This document shows positions 18,907-28,515 of a stretch of 64,000 nt of DNA, one piece after another. Position numbers and translations under genes: made by a program. The stretch's first letter is position 1. Each line of letters begins with the position of its first letter. Source of the DNA: Pusillimonas sp. T2. GTDB taxonomy: Bacteria > Pseudomonadota > Gammaproteobacteria > Burkholderiales > Burkholderiaceae_B. Where the stretch lies: positions 124,001 to 188,000 of the forward strand of contig NZ_NIQA01000003.1 in NCBI RefSeq assembly GCF_002236805.1. Reading direction: 5' to 3'. The notes under the pieces were generated by a model. The model saw only the letters and a program-made list of their open reading frames with translations. It had not been told where the DNA came from and made no database searches.

Positions 18907-19797
18907 TTACCCCTTGGTGCCCGAACGCAAGCGCTTTTTAAGTAGCGGGATGACCAGAGCCACCGTCACCAGCACAGCCGTAATCAAATTAAGGTCTTGC
19001 GCCTGCAAACCAATAAAGTCGGCGTTAAGGGCAAGCGCCACAAAGAACCGGTAAAGCACCGCGCCCAAAATGGCGGCCAGCGTCATGAACAGAATACGGC
19101 GCGATGACAAAACGCTTTCGCCGACAATGACAGCCGCCAGACCAATGACAATAGTACCGATACCCATGGAGATATCCGCCCCGCCCTGCGACTGTGCGAA
19201 CAATGCACCGCCCAGCGCACAAAGCGCGTTGGCGATGGCCAGCCCCAGTATGACCATTGAGCCGGTGGCCACGCCCTGAGCCCGCGCCATGCGCGGGTTG
19301 GAGCCCGTAGCCCGCATGGCCAGCCCCGACTGGGTGCCCAAGTAGGCATCGAGCAGCAGCTTGACCACCAGCACGACCAGCACCATCAGCAACGGCCGGA
19401 AGACAAAGTCATCGAAGCTTTGCGGTTGCAATTCGGTAAAGACCGTAGGGTCAGTGATGAGCGGGATATTGGGCGCGCCCATGACGCGCAAATTAATCGA
19501 ATACAACGCGATCATAACCAGGATGCTGGCCAGCAAATCCATAATTTTGAGCCGGATATTTAGCCACCCTGTCAGGGCGCCGGCCAGGGCGCCAGCTGCC
19601 ATAGCCGCCAGAGTTGCTATGAACGGATCGACATCAGCACCGATTAGTACTGCAGCAACCGCGCCGCCCAACGGAAAGCTGCCGTCGACAGTCAGATCGG
19701 GAAAACGCAGTATGCGAAAAGAAATCAGGACGCTCAAGGCGACCAAGCCAAAAATAAGGCCGATCTCCAGCGCGCCCCACATCGAATAAATGGACAT
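18907..19797 (-). CDS. ABC transporter permease (TrpY-like, branched-chain permease fold)
   Basis: 296 residues, hydrophobic, about eight predicted membrane helices. FPDLTVDGSFPLGGAVAA near residue 32 is highly characteristic of this importer class, and MRATGSNPRMARAQGV is the cytoplasmic coupling loop. It lies between the binding protein and ATPase genes of the same operon. The C-terminus RLRSGTKG is basic. Confidence 0.93.
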   Translation of the reverse strand: MSIYSMWGALEIGLIFGLVALSVLISFRILRFPDLTVDGSFPLGGAVAAVLIGADVDPFIATLAAMAAGALAGALTGWLNIRLKIMDLLASILVMIALYSINLRVMGAPNIPLITDPTVFTELQPQSFDDFVFRPLLMVLVVLVVKLLLDAYLGTQSGLAMRATGSNPRMARAQGVATGSMVILGLAIANALCALGGALFAQSQGGADISMGIGTIVIGLAAVIVGESVLSSRRILFMTLAAILGAVLYRFFVALALNADFIGLQAQDLNLITAVLVTVALVIPLLKKRLRSGTKG

Positions 19798-19836
19798 GCC
19801 AGCTCCGGGCCGGGGTTACCCCGGCCAGATGTGAAT

Positions 19837-20802
19837 TTATTGAATAACGTTTGCCGCCGATTTGATCAGGTCGGGAGACAACGTCACCCCCTGCTTCTTG
19901 GCAGCATCCAGGTTCAAGTGCAGCTCGAGCTTTTCGCCCATTTGAGAAGGCATCTCACCGGGCTTGGCCCCTTTCAGGATCTCGACCGCCATTGCGCCAG
20001 CCTGCAACCCCAGGTCGTAGTAATTGATACCCAGCGCTGCGATTGCACCCCGCTTGACGCTGTCGGGATCGGAGGCCACCAGCGGAATCTGAGCATCGTT
20101 ACCGACTTTGACCAGCGCCTCGTAGGCCGAAACCACGTTGTTGTCGGTGCTGGTGTAAATGACATCGACGCGACCGATAAGACTGCGTGCGGCGGCCCCA
20201 ACGTCGACTGTACGTGGCGCACTGACTTCAGCCAGAGTCATGCCGTAATCAGGCAGCAGCTCACGCATCTGACGCACAACCACCGCAGAATTGGCCTCGC
20301 CGGGGTTGTACACCATACCCACTGTTTTGGCGTTGGGCACCACCTGTTTGATCAACTCGATTTGACGCGTCAGTTCAAGCTGATCGGAGACCCCGGTAAC
20401 GTTGGTGCCCGAGGGCTCGAACGAAGGCACTAACTGAGCTTCGACGGGGTCGGTCACTGCCGCATAGACCACCGGAATGCTTTTTGTGGCCGCCACGACG
20501 GCTTGCGCCGACGGGGTGGCAATAGCAACAATGACGTCCGGCTTGTCACCGACAAACTTGCGGGCAATTTGTGCCGCGATAGCGGTATTGCCCTGCGCCG
20601 TCTGGAACTGCCACTCCAGACCTTTGTCTTCGGTGAACCCAGCCTTTTCGAGCGCCGCTTTGACGCCATCTTTCAGCGAGTCAAGCGCGGGATGCTCGAC
20701 AATGGAAGTGACGGCGACCGACTGGGCCCCCGACAAGGCAGGCAACGCAAGGGCCAGGGCCATTACGGCGCCCATTACAGGTTTAATCATTGCTGACCGC
20801 AT
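19837..20802 (-). CDS. ABC transporter substrate-binding protein (ABC_sub_bind family, TrpX-like)
   Basis: 321 residues with a cleavable signal peptide (hydrophobic 8-24, cleavage near ALSGAQS). The mature part is a two-lobed periplasmic binding fold with VTSIVEHPALDSLKDG at its start and GVSDQLELTRQIELIKQVVPNAKTVG in the hinge region. The start at 20802 has AGGAG seven bases upstream. It is the first gene of the SBP-permease-ATPase operon. No neighbouring enzyme suggests the ligand. Confidence 0.92.
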   Translation of the reverse strand: MRSAMIKPVMGAVMALALALPALSGAQSVAVTSIVEHPALDSLKDGVKAALEKAGFTEDKGLEWQFQTAQGNTAIAAQIARKFVGDKPDVIVAIATPSAQAVVAATKSIPVVYAAVTDPVEAQLVPSFEPSGTNVTGVSDQLELTRQIELIKQVVPNAKTVGMVYNPGEANSAVVVRQMRELLPDYGMTLAEVSAPRTVDVGAAARSLIGRVDVIYTSTDNNVVSAYEALVKVGNDAQIPLVASDPDSVKRGAIAALGINYYDLGLQAGAMAVEILKGAKPGEMPSQMGEKLELHLNLDAAKKQGVTLSPDLIKSAANVIQ

Positions 20803-20855
20803 AGAGGTTCTCCTGAAGATAATGAACGCTATTTTACTGAAACCTTAAAAACAGA

Positions 20856-21626
20856 TTAAAAGCTCGCACGGCCTGTAGACCGAGTCTGCGACAACAAAGA
20901 ACGTGCCCACTGCACAGCCGGCAAACCGTAATCGCGCTCGACGACATGGGCGCGGTCAAGTAGCTCGGCCACCGAGACATCAAGCAACGGTCCTTTCAAG
21001 GCCAGTATCACCCGATTGCCTGCGTCAATTTCCGGCAACTCGATCACCCGTCCGTCAAAGGCCTCGCGAATCCGTTGGATGTTCTTTGGAAAGCTGGCAT
21101 GGTCACCGAACAGGTTCACTGTCATAACGCCAACGTCATCCAGCGCGTGATAACAATCCTGATAAAACGCAAGGGAATCGCGCACAGGACCTTGCGCCTC
21201 AGCATCGTACAAGTCCACCATAAGCGCGCGAAAACGCCCGACGTTTTCGGGGCGCGCCACCCAAAGAGCGGCATCGTCATGATCAATCACCGACCGCTTT
21301 GATTCGGGCAAGCGGAAATAAGCGCGGCAGATCGCTGTAACAGCAGGATTCCATTCGGCAGTGATCAGTTGCGAAGCCGTTGTCTTGTGCGCAAAGCGCA
21401 ACAACGACCCCGCGCCCAGGCCCATAAAACCCAATGTATCGGTTCGGGTCGGTTCTAAAAACAGCAACCAGCCCATCATTTGCTGCGTGTAGGCCAGCAC
21501 CAGCTCGGCGGGCCGCTTGACTCGCATGGCCCCCTGCACCCACTCTGAGCCAAAGTGCAAATACCTTACGCCATCAAACTCCGATAGCGTCGGATCATCG
21601 GCAGGCCCCGGCGCCAGCTTGGTCAT
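20856..21626 (-). CDS. Spermidine synthase-like protein
   Basis: 256 residues with a Rossmann SAM/dcSAM-binding fold: the nucleotide motif LGFMGLGAGSLLRFAHK near residue 65, the acidic strand end ITAEWNPAVTAICR, and the segment LMVDLYDAEAQGP corresponding to the catalytic Asp loop of aminopropyltransferases. It lacks the long N-terminal beta-hairpin domain of true SpeE, so polyamine synthesis is uncertain. Its start overlaps the stop of xth (ATGA), so it is co-translated with exonuclease III. Confidence 0.8.
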   Translation of the reverse strand: MTKLAPGPADDPTLSEFDGVRYLHFGSEWVQGAMRVKRPAELVLAYTQQMMGWLLFLEPTRTDTLGFMGLGAGSLLRFAHKTTASQLITAEWNPAVTAICRAYFRLPESKRSVIDHDDAALWVARPENVGRFRALMVDLYDAEAQGPVRDSLAFYQDCYHALDDVGVMTVNLFGDHASFPKNIQRIREAFDGRVIELPEIDAGNRVILALKGPLLDVSVAELLDRAHVVERDYGLPAVQWARSLLSQTRSTGRASF

Positions 21627-22414
21627 GACAGCCCCTTGAAATCGAGGGTAGCCACCACCGGTGTGTGATCGGACGGTTGCTCGTTGCGCCGCGGCGTCTT
21701 ATCGATGATGCACGCGGCGCAGTGCGGCACCAGAGGCGCCGAAAGCAAGACGTGGTCGATACGCAAGCCGGCATTGCGCCTGAAGGCAAACTGACGGTAG
21801 TCCCACCAGCTAAATGACTTCTCTTCTTGTTCGAACAACCGGAACGCGTCGGTAAGCCCCAACGCCAGCAAGCGCTGGAACGCCTCGCGCTCGGGTTCGG
21901 ACACCAGGACATCGCCCGCCCATTTGGCCGGATCATGCACATCGGCATCGGCAGGCGCAACGTTATAGTCACCCAAAATGGCGAGCCGAGGGTAGCGCTG
22001 CATCTCGTCACGCAACCAATCATGCAACGCGGCAAACCACTCAAGCTTGTAGGCGTATTTATCGCTATCTACGGCCTGCCCATTAGGGCAGTAGGCGCTG
22101 ATGACACGGATATCGCCCGCAACAGATGGCAGCGTCACCGCGATCACGCGCTGTTGGGGGTCTTCGAAGTTAGGCAAGTTAACTTGCACGTCGGTGCCAG
22201 CCTCGCGCGACAGCACCGCCACCCCGTTGTAGGTTTTCTGCCCTGCCCAGCTGGCTTTGTAGCCCAGCTCGGCCAGCGCCTCAACCGGGAATTTTTCTTG
22301 CGGCAATTTCAGCTCTTGCAAGCAAAGCGCATCGACAGGGTTGGCCTCAAGCCAGGCTATTACTTGCGGCAGCCTGACCTTAAGCGAATTGACGTTCCAG
22401 GTAGCTAATTTCAT
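21623..22414 (-). CDS. xth: Exodeoxyribonuclease III / AP endonuclease
   Basis: 263 residues from the ATG at 22412-22414 (MKLATWNVNSLKVRL); a longer frame adds ten residues without support. The AP-endonuclease family motifs LCLQELKLP (metal-binding Glu), LGDYNVAPADADVHDP (catalytic Asp/Asn) and the terminal SDHTPVVATL (catalytic Asp-His) are all present. It nicks DNA at abasic sites in base excision repair. It is divergent from the small unknown gene at 22507. Confidence 0.96.
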   Translation of the reverse strand: MKLATWNVNSLKVRLPQVIAWLEANPVDALCLQELKLPQEKFPVEALAELGYKASWAGQKTYNGVAVLSREAGTDVQVNLPNFEDPQQRVIAVTLPSVAGDIRVISAYCPNGQAVDSDKYAYKLEWFAALHDWLRDEMQRYPRLAILGDYNVAPADADVHDPAKWAGDVLVSEPEREAFQRLLALGLTDAFRLFEQEEKSFSWWDYRQFAFRRNAGLRIDHVLLSAPLVPHCAACIIDKTPRRNEQPSDHTPVVATLDFKGLS

Positions 22415-22506
22415 TGTGGCCAAATCACGACTAGAAAAGCGCACTAGCGTAGCATTTTCAGGGGCCGCACGCGTAATGCCCCCTGCGCATCAGTTACAAT
22501 CTACCA

Positions 22507-22830
22507 ATGAAAGTATCCAGCCAGATCGTGTCCGCCCTGCCCCAGGGCCTTATCCTCGATGTCATCATCGAAGACCTGACTTTTACCGCCTATGTGGTTG
22601 TCAGCGCGCCCGACATCCACCTGGTGGCCGAATTCGTTTCTCCCGAGGCCTACCAGCAGGCCAATGACTGGCACGTCACGGCTATCGAGACCGCCGACGA
22701 TGCCGAAAACCAGGTGCGCGACATCGCGTTCAACATGAACCTGAATGATGCAGCCGTTTTTCTGTGCGCCGACACCGCCGCCTACGAAGCGGCCCTCGAA
22801 GCGCTTGGTCAGACGCCGCTGGCTGGCTAA
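22507..22830 (+). CDS. Small conserved-looking protein of unknown function
   Basis: 107 residues, acidic, with no signal peptide or membrane segment. It reads as alternating strands and one C-terminal helix (TAAYEAALEALGQTPLAG). I do not recognise the family. Codon use matches its neighbours and it is followed 38 bp later by gmk, so it is likely a real gene transcribed with gmk-rpoZ-spoT. The ATG at 22507 has no clear Shine-Dalgarno; no better start is visible. Confidence 0.65.
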   Translation: MKVSSQIVSALPQGLILDVIIEDLTFTAYVVVSAPDIHLVAEFVSPEAYQQANDWHVTAIETADDAENQVRDIAFNMNLNDAAVFLCADTAAYEAALEALGQTPLAG

Positions 22831-22868
22831 TGCTATGCTCATGCCCTTCACGCTAACGTAAATCTGTC

Positions 22869-23504
22869 ATGACGATTTCTTCCGGCTCAATATTCATGGT
22901 GGTTGCCCCCAGCGGCGCAGGTAAATCAAGCCTGGTCAACGCCCTGCTCGAGCAAGACGCCAGTATTATGCTGTCTATTTCGTGCACCACACGAGCCCCC
23001 CGCCCCGGCGAGGTCGACGAGCAACACTACCGGTTTGTCACCCAAGACGAATTTCTTGTCATGCGCGACAACAACGCACTGCTCGAATGGGCCGAAGTCC
23101 ACGGCAATTTTTACGGCACCCCGCGCGACCGCATCGAAGAGGCCACTCGCGCCGGGCGTGATGTCCTCCTCGAAATCGACTGGCAGGGCGCACGCCAAAT
23201 CAAAAAGCATTTTCCCGACGCCATTGGCATTTTTATTTTGCCGCCCTCTATCGAGGCGCTCGAAAGCCGCCTTAAAAAGCGCGGGCAAGATGCCCCCCAT
23301 GTCATTACCAAGCGTTTACTGGCCGCAGGCAGCGAAATGTCGCACGCCTCCGAATGCCAATATGTTATTATTAATCAAGAATTTAGCGTCGCTTTAGCAC
23401 AGCTTTCGCAAATTATTTCGGCAGCCCGTTTGCGCTACCCGGCACAAGCGGCACGCCACGCTCAATTATTTTCCCAATTGGGCATCAGCCCAACGGCAAA
23501 TTAA
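22869..23504 (+). CDS. gmk: Guanylate kinase
   Basis: 211 residues. Phosphorylates GMP to GDP. P-loop [11 protein letters not shown] at residues 13-23, GMP-binding [20 protein letters not shown], and lid segment [12 protein letters not shown]. It is followed by rpoZ and spoT, the gmk-rpoZ-spoT order conserved in beta- and gammaproteobacteria, linking GTP supply to the stringent response. Confidence 0.98.
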   Translation: MTISSGSIFMVVAPSGAGKSSLVNALLEQDASIMLSISCTTRAPRPGEVDEQHYRFVTQDEFLVMRDNNALLEWAEVHGNFYGTPRDRIEEATRAGRDVLLEIDWQGARQIKKHFPDAIGIFILPPSIEALESRLKKRGQDAPHVITKRLLAAGSEMSHASECQYVIINQEFSVALAQLSQIISAARLRYPAQAARHAQLFSQLGISPTAN

Positions 23505-23541
23505 GCCGTCGTAACCCATTGTTTACCAAGGACATCACACC

Positions 23542-23745
23542 ATGGCCCGTATCACCGTAGAAGATTGCCTCGCCAAAATCCCTAATCGCTTCAACCTGGC
23601 ATTGGCCGCAACTTACCGTGCGCGCGAGCTGGCCCAAGGTCACGAATCGCGCATCGAAAGCAAAGACAAACCTACAGTAACGGCACTGCGTGAAATCGCC
23701 GCCGGCGTTACCGGCGTCGAAATGCTGCGTAAAGTACCTACCTGA
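23542..23745 (+). CDS. rpoZ: RNA polymerase omega subunit
   Basis: 67 residues beginning [19 protein letters not shown], the diagnostic omega N-terminus, followed by [11 protein letters not shown] and [11 protein letters not shown]. It assists assembly of beta-prime and forms one ppGpp site on the polymerase. It is encoded between gmk and the (p)ppGpp synthetase gene. Confidence 0.98.
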   Translation: MARITVEDCLAKIPNRFNLALAATYRARELAQGHESRIESKDKPTVTALREIAAGVTGVEMLRKVPT

Positions 23746-23758
23746 TTCCTGAGCGTTT

Positions 23759-26038
23759 ATGGCGTTCTCCAGTCTTCGCGATGCTTCAACAGGGTTACTT
23801 GCTGTCTTCAGAAAAGGACCCCGGCTGCGACGACGCGCCCAAAAAACAAAAGGGAGGCCGGGTACCGCACCCGAACTTGCTACACCCGCCTCGCCCACCA
23901 TCGCATCGCTGGCGCCATTAACCCAGATTCTGGCGCAGTACCTCGACGAAAAAGACATCGAACGCGTCAAAGAGGCCTACCGGTTTGCCGACCAGGCCCA
24001 TCTGGGGCAGTTTCGCTCCAGCGGCGAACCGTATATTTCACACCCCATCGCGGTGACTGAAATCTGCGCCGGCTGGAAACTCGACGCCGATTCGCTTATG
24101 GCAGCCTTGCTGCACGACGTCATGGAAGACCAGGACGTCCCCAAACACGAACTGGCCGAGAAATTCAGCCCCGACGTCGCCGAAATCGTTGATGGTTTAT
24201 CGAAGCTTGACCGGCTTGAATTTGCCACCAAGGCAGAACAGCAGGCTGAAAGCTTTCGCAAAATGCTGCTGGCCATGTCGCGTGACGTGCGCGTCATTCT
24301 TATCAAACTGGCCGACCGTCTGCACAACATGCGAACACTGGATGCGGTCAGTGCCGAAAAGCGTCGCCGTGTGGCGCGCGAAACGATGGAGATTTACACG
24401 CCCATCGCGCATCGGCTGGGGCTTAATGCCCTCTACCGCGAATTGCAAGACTTGTGCTTTCAGGCCACTTACCCCAATCGCTACGACGTCATAAAAAAGG
24501 CAGTCATGGCGGCACGAGGGAACCGTCGCGAAGTGCTGGGTAAAATCACTGACGCGGTCAAAGTGGCCTTGCCCGCTGCTGGCATCGAAGCCGAAGTCAG
24601 CGGCCGCGAAAAATCACTGTTCGGCATCTACAAAAAGATGCTCGAACAAAAAAAATCATTCTCCGATGTGCTCGATATCTACGGGTTCCGGGTTGTGGTA
24701 CATACCCTGCCCGAATGCTATCTGGCCCTAGGCACACTGCATCAGCTTTATCGCCCGGTACCTGGCAAGTTCAAAGATTACATCGCCATCCCAAAGCTCA
24801 ATGGCTATCAGTCTTTGCACACCACGCTGGTTGGCCCGTATGGTACGCCCGTCGAATTCCAGTTCCGCACCCGCGACATGGATCGCGTTGCCGAAGAAGG
24901 CGTCGCGGCGCATTGGCTATACAAAAACGACGACAGCAATCTGAACGTGTTGCAAAAGCGTACACACCAGTGGCTTCAATCGTTACTCGACATTCAAAGT
25001 CAAACGGGCGACTCGGGCGAATTCCTCGAACACGTCAAGGTCGACCTGTTCCCAGACGCAGTTTATGTGTTTACGCCGCAGGGCAAGATTGTCTCGCTGC
25101 CTAGGGGTGCAACCCCTGTCGACTTCGCATACTCCATCCACACCGACGTCGGCAACCAGGCGATTGCCTCAAAAATCAACGGCGAATTCTCGCCATTGCG
25201 TACCGAGCTTAAAAGCGGTGATGCGGTCGAAATCATCACGTCGCCGGCCTCTCGCCCCAGCGCACAGTGGCTGAACTACGTGCGCACAGGCCGCGCGCGA
25301 TCTGAAATCCGTCACTATCTGCGCACTGTCAAATACGAAGAGTCCGTCGCCTTCGGGCGCCGACTCCTCATGCAGGCATTCGACCAGATCGGTATCGACT
25401 ACCCGGCCGACGAGGACGCCAACTGGGACAAACTCGCCAAAAGCTCGGGCGCTTCGTCTCGCGAAGAAATTTTGGCAGACATTGGGCTGGGTAAGCGCCT
25501 CGCCGCAGTGGTTGCGCGCCGTTTTGCCCCAGAAAACCCCATTTTGGCCACCACTGCTGCCGCCGTCGACGAGCTCACCTCAGCGCACGCAGCGTCTATT
25601 ATTATTCATGGCAACGAAGGCCAGGCCGTGCAACTCGCCAGTTGTTGCGGCCCCTTACCCGGCGATGCCATTGTGGGCGGCATTCGGCTGGGCCATGGTC
25701 TGGTTATTCATATGGCCGACTGCCCAGTTGCGCAGCGCCAGCGCGCCAAAGAGCCCGAGCGCTGGGTATCGGTGGCCTGGGCGTCTGATACCGCACGCCA
25801 CCTGAACACGCGACTTGACGTTACCGTGATAAACGAACGTGGCGTACTGGGTCGCCTGGCGGCAGAAATTACCGACGCAGGCTCGAACATCACCCACCTG
25901 ACCATGCAAGACGAGGCCACAGCCACCGGCTTGCTGCATCTTACCGTGCAGGTCGACAGCCGCAAGCATCTGGCTCAGGTCATACGGGCCATACGGCATG
26001 TGCCGCAAGTACAAAAAATTGTACGGGTGAAAGGCTAG
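23759..26038 (+). CDS. spoT: Bifunctional (p)ppGpp synthetase / hydrolase
   Basis: 759 residues in the long RSH order: HD hydrolase (ISHPIAV, with catalytic His119-Asp120 in LLHDVMED), synthetase (RGNRREVLGKI ... YKKMLEQKKSFSDVLDIYGFRV), TGS (VFTPQGKIVSLPRGATPVDFAYSIHTDVG), helical/zinc region, and C-terminal ACT (TVINERGVLGRLAAEITDAGSNI in outline). The first 50 residues are a basic, low-complexity extension not found in E. coli SpoT. The ATG at 23759 has no strong ribosome site, so a start nearer residue 50 is possible. The hydrolase residues are intact, so it should be bifunctional. Confidence 0.95.
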   Translation: MAFSSLRDASTGLLAVFRKGPRLRRRAQKTKGRPGTAPELATPASPTIASLAPLTQILAQYLDEKDIERVKEAYRFADQAHLGQFRSSGEPYISHPIAVTEICAGWKLDADSLMAALLHDVMEDQDVPKHELAEKFSPDVAEIVDGLSKLDRLEFATKAEQQAESFRKMLLAMSRDVRVILIKLADRLHNMRTLDAVSAEKRRRVARETMEIYTPIAHRLGLNALYRELQDLCFQATYPNRYDVIKKAVMAARGNRREVLGKITDAVKVALPAAGIEAEVSGREKSLFGIYKKMLEQKKSFSDVLDIYGFRVVVHTLPECYLALGTLHQLYRPVPGKFKDYIAIPKLNGYQSLHTTLVGPYGTPVEFQFRTRDMDRVAEEGVAAHWLYKNDDSNLNVLQKRTHQWLQSLLDIQSQTGDSGEFLEHVKVDLFPDAVYVFTPQGKIVSLPRGATPVDFAYSIHTDVGNQAIASKINGEFSPLRTELKSGDAVEIITSPASRPSAQWLNYVRTGRARSEIRHYLRTVKYEESVAFGRRLLMQAFDQIGIDYPADEDANWDKLAKSSGASSREEILADIGLGKRLAAVVARRFAPENPILATTAAAVDELTSAHAASIIIHGNEGQAVQLASCCGPLPGDAIVGGIRLGHGLVIHMADCPVAQRQRAKEPERWVSVAWASDTARHLNTRLDVTVINERGVLGRLAAEITDAGSNITHLTMQDEATATGLLHLTVQVDSRKHLAQVIRAIRHVPQVQKIVRVKG

Positions 26039-26051
26039 CCTTCAGCTGGGC

Positions 26052-26891
26052 TTATTTCTTAGCCATGAACAAGGCCGGATCAACGCGCTGATTGTTCAGG
26101 CTGACATTCCAGTGCAGATGCGGGCCCGTGGCTCGGCCGGTAGCCCCCACTTTGCCAATGACTTGCCCACGCTTGACCTGCTGCCCCACCGTCACGTTTT
26201 GTGCCGATAAATGGCAGTACATGGTCACCAGGCCCTGGCCGTGATCTATGAATACGGTTTTACCATTGAAAAAATAGTCATCGACAATGGTCACGATGCC
26301 GTCGGCTGGCGCCTTGACTGGCGTACCCGTAGGCACGGCAAAATCGAGGCCAGAATGCGGGTTACGCTCTTCGCCGTTAAAAAACCGCCGCAACCCGAAG
26401 GGACTGGACAAACGACCCTGCACAGGCGGATCGAGCAAGATATTGCTGGGGGTGTCGGGCCTGAACTGCGCATAAGCAGCCATCTGCGCGTTGTATTCAC
26501 GCTCGAAACGGGCCAGCTGCTCCGGGTCGGGAGACACATGCTTTTTATTTTTTAACGTAATGTGCTGCGACTTATATTCGCGAGTACCGACATTAAAAGC
26601 AATGGCTTTGCGGCCCTGGGGCAAATCCGCCTCAACGGTTTGTTTCCCCGGCTTGACGTCAAGCCCGATACCCACCAAAGCAATGTAGCGGGCATCACTG
26701 TCTTTAACGACCATTACCGGGTGGCTTTTATACGTTACGGCCGGCGGCTGCGGCAACAGCCCCAAATCGAGTACGGCAACCCCGCCCGGAAACGGGTGGT
26801 TAAGCGTACGGGCAATATAACCTTGGGCTTGCAAAACACCCGACACCATCATCAGCAGAAAAACAGCCACAGCCCGTTGAAACAACATCAT
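26052..26891 (-). CDS. Periplasmic M23 (LytM) peptidase
   Basis: 279 residues. A signal peptide (about 22 residues, ending VLQAQG) precedes a beta-rich N-terminal domain (about 25-150), then a C-terminal LytM domain with NPHSGLDFAVPTGTPV and GPHLHWNVSLN, which supply the zinc His and Asp and the HLH motif, so it looks catalytically active. The family cleaves peptidoglycan cross-bridges. The start overlaps the EamA gene stop by one base. Convergent with spoT, 13 bp apart, with no terminator seen between them. Confidence 0.92.
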   Translation of the reverse strand: MMLFQRAVAVFLLMMVSGVLQAQGYIARTLNHPFPGGVAVLDLGLLPQPPAVTYKSHPVMVVKDSDARYIALVGIGLDVKPGKQTVEADLPQGRKAIAFNVGTREYKSQHITLKNKKHVSPDPEQLARFEREYNAQMAAYAQFRPDTPSNILLDPPVQGRLSSPFGLRRFFNGEERNPHSGLDFAVPTGTPVKAPADGIVTIVDDYFFNGKTVFIDHGQGLVTMYCHLSAQNVTVGQQVKRGQVIGKVGATGRATGPHLHWNVSLNNQRVDPALFMAKK

Positions 26892-27754
26892 TACCCCGCT
26901 CGACGCGTATTACAAATAAGTACGCCCGACAACACCACCACAAAACCAATAAGCTGGATAGATGTCAGGCGATCGCCAAAGATGAAATAGGCCTCGATAG
27001 CGACCAGCGCGGGCGACAGAAACATCAGCGAAGACGCCGTAGCGGCCTGCCCTCGCCGAATAATGTAAATAAGCAGCATTGTGCCAATACCAGTCAGTAC
27101 AAATGCAGCCCAGAACAAAGACGCCCACAGCTGAGGCGACCACTCCCAGCGGGTTTCACCCAGAATAAGGACAAACACTCCGGTAAAAAACAAAGTGCCG
27201 AAATTCTGCAACGACAGGGCGACACGAATATCGACCGCCTGAATGGATGTCTTTTGCACAATTGTGCCGAAGGTAATCGACAACACGGCCAGCACGCCGA
27301 TAAAAAAGGCCCATAACGGGAACGCGCCCACCCCAGTATTCATAAGGGCCGGCTGAACCACCAGGAACACGCCGATCATGCCCATGAAAATGCCGAACCA
27401 AACACGCCGTGTTGGGATCTCTTTGAGGATGGGGATAGCCAAGACGGCCGTCAGCAGGGGCTGCACCGAACCAATAAGCGCCATAACTGCCGGCGGCACA
27501 CCGCCCGCAATGGCCCAAAACACCCCGCATAAATACATGCCCTGCAGCAAAATACCCGCCAGCATATGTTTGGGTACTTCGCGTAACGGCGGCCACTGAA
27601 CCTTGCCATACAGGGCAATGCCAGTGAACAGCACCGCAGCAATACAGATGCGCACAAACAGGAATAAAGTCGGGTCGGCGTACGGCACAATGGCCTTGCC
27701 TACAATAAACCCCGTTGACCAGATAAATACAAACAGTGCTGCTATAAAAAACAT
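26891..27754 (-). CDS. EamA/DMT-superfamily transporter
   Basis: 287 residues, ten predicted transmembrane helices as two five-helix EamA repeats. The second repeat begins near residue 150 (WAFFIGVLAVLSITFGTIVQKTS, in part). The family exports metabolites or amino acids such as RhtA substrates; the cargo is unknown. It is immediately upstream of, and coupled to, the M23 peptidase gene. Confidence 0.92.
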   Translation of the reverse strand: MFFIAALFVFIWSTGFIVGKAIVPYADPTLFLFVRICIAAVLFTGIALYGKVQWPPLREVPKHMLAGILLQGMYLCGVFWAIAGGVPPAVMALIGSVQPLLTAVLAIPILKEIPTRRVWFGIFMGMIGVFLVVQPALMNTGVGAFPLWAFFIGVLAVLSITFGTIVQKTSIQAVDIRVALSLQNFGTLFFTGVFVLILGETRWEWSPQLWASLFWAAFVLTGIGTMLLIYIIRRGQAATASSLMFLSPALVAIEAYFIFGDRLTSIQLIGFVVVLSGVLICNTRRAG

Positions 27755-27834
27755 TTTTTATTGTGTCCCGTGTAGTCTCCCCGCCGTAACATACCACAGG
27801 GCGAACAAGACCACATACCGCAGCAGCACATAGA

Positions 27835-28515
27835 TCAGGCCGGCAGCGCCGCTATCGATCCGGCATGTAAACGCAACTCGCGGTCGCAACGCGCGGCAAC
27901 GGCAGGGTCATGGGTCACCATGACCAGCGTCGCGCCCTGCTCTTTCAGCAACTCAAACATCAGCTCGATAATTTTCTGCCCGTTTTGCTCATCCAGGCTG
28001 CCGGTGGGTTCGTCGGCAAACAACACGTCGGGCTTGACCACAAAAGCACGCGCCAACGACACGCGCTGCTGCTCACCACCCGACAATGTCCTGGGGTAAT
28101 GATTGGCACGGGCCGACAAACCGACACGCTCAAGCATCTGGCGCGCCGCCTGCTCTGCCGGCCGTCCGGCCAGCTCAAGGGGCAACATCACGTTTTCGAG
28201 CGCAGTAAGGTTGGGCAGCAATTGAAACGACTGAAATACAAAGCCCACATGACGCGCACGAAGCGCAGCCCGTCCTTCTTCATCTAAATCAAATAACGAC
28301 TGCCCCATCAGGCTGACCGTACCCGACGAGGGAACATCGAGGCCGGCCATGAGTCCAAGCAACGTTGACTTGCCCGACCCGGATGCCCCGGTAATGGCCA
28401 AGGCCTCGCCCGCACGGGCGGTTAGACTAACGTTATCCAGAATAGTGAGTGTCCCTGTGGCGTCGGACACACGCTGACAAAGGTTTTTAACTTCTATAGA
28501 ACAAGGCAGATTCAT
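27835..28515 (-). CDS. ybbA: ABC transporter ATP-binding protein (YbbA/LolD-like)
   Basis: 226 residues. Walker [13 protein letters not shown], signature TLSGGEQQRVSLARA, Walker B VLFADEPTGSLDEQNG, H-loop MVTHDPAVA. It belongs to the MacB/LolD group, and its head-to-head placement with tesA is the same as ybbA/tesA in E. coli, where a FtsX-type permease (ybbP) follows. Here no permease gene follows; an EamA gene lies downstream instead. The start codon CAT (28513-28515) overlaps the tesA ATG. Confidence 0.9.
   Translation of the reverse strand: MNLPCSIEVKNLCQRVSDATGTLTILDNVSLTARAGEALAITGASGSGKSTLLGLMAGLDVPSSGTVSLMGQSLFDLDEEGRAALRARHVGFVFQSFQLLPNLTALENVMLPLELAGRPAEQAARQMLERVGLSARANHYPRTLSGGEQQRVSLARAFVVKPDVLFADEPTGSLDEQNGQKIIELMFELLKEQGATLVMVTHDPAVAARCDRELRLHAGSIAALPA

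Noticed and set aside
23485-23970. 161-codon minus-strand frame across rpoZ and the spoT start
   Set aside because: It is antisense to rpoZ and to the spoT N-terminal extension; no family similarity and no ribosome site.
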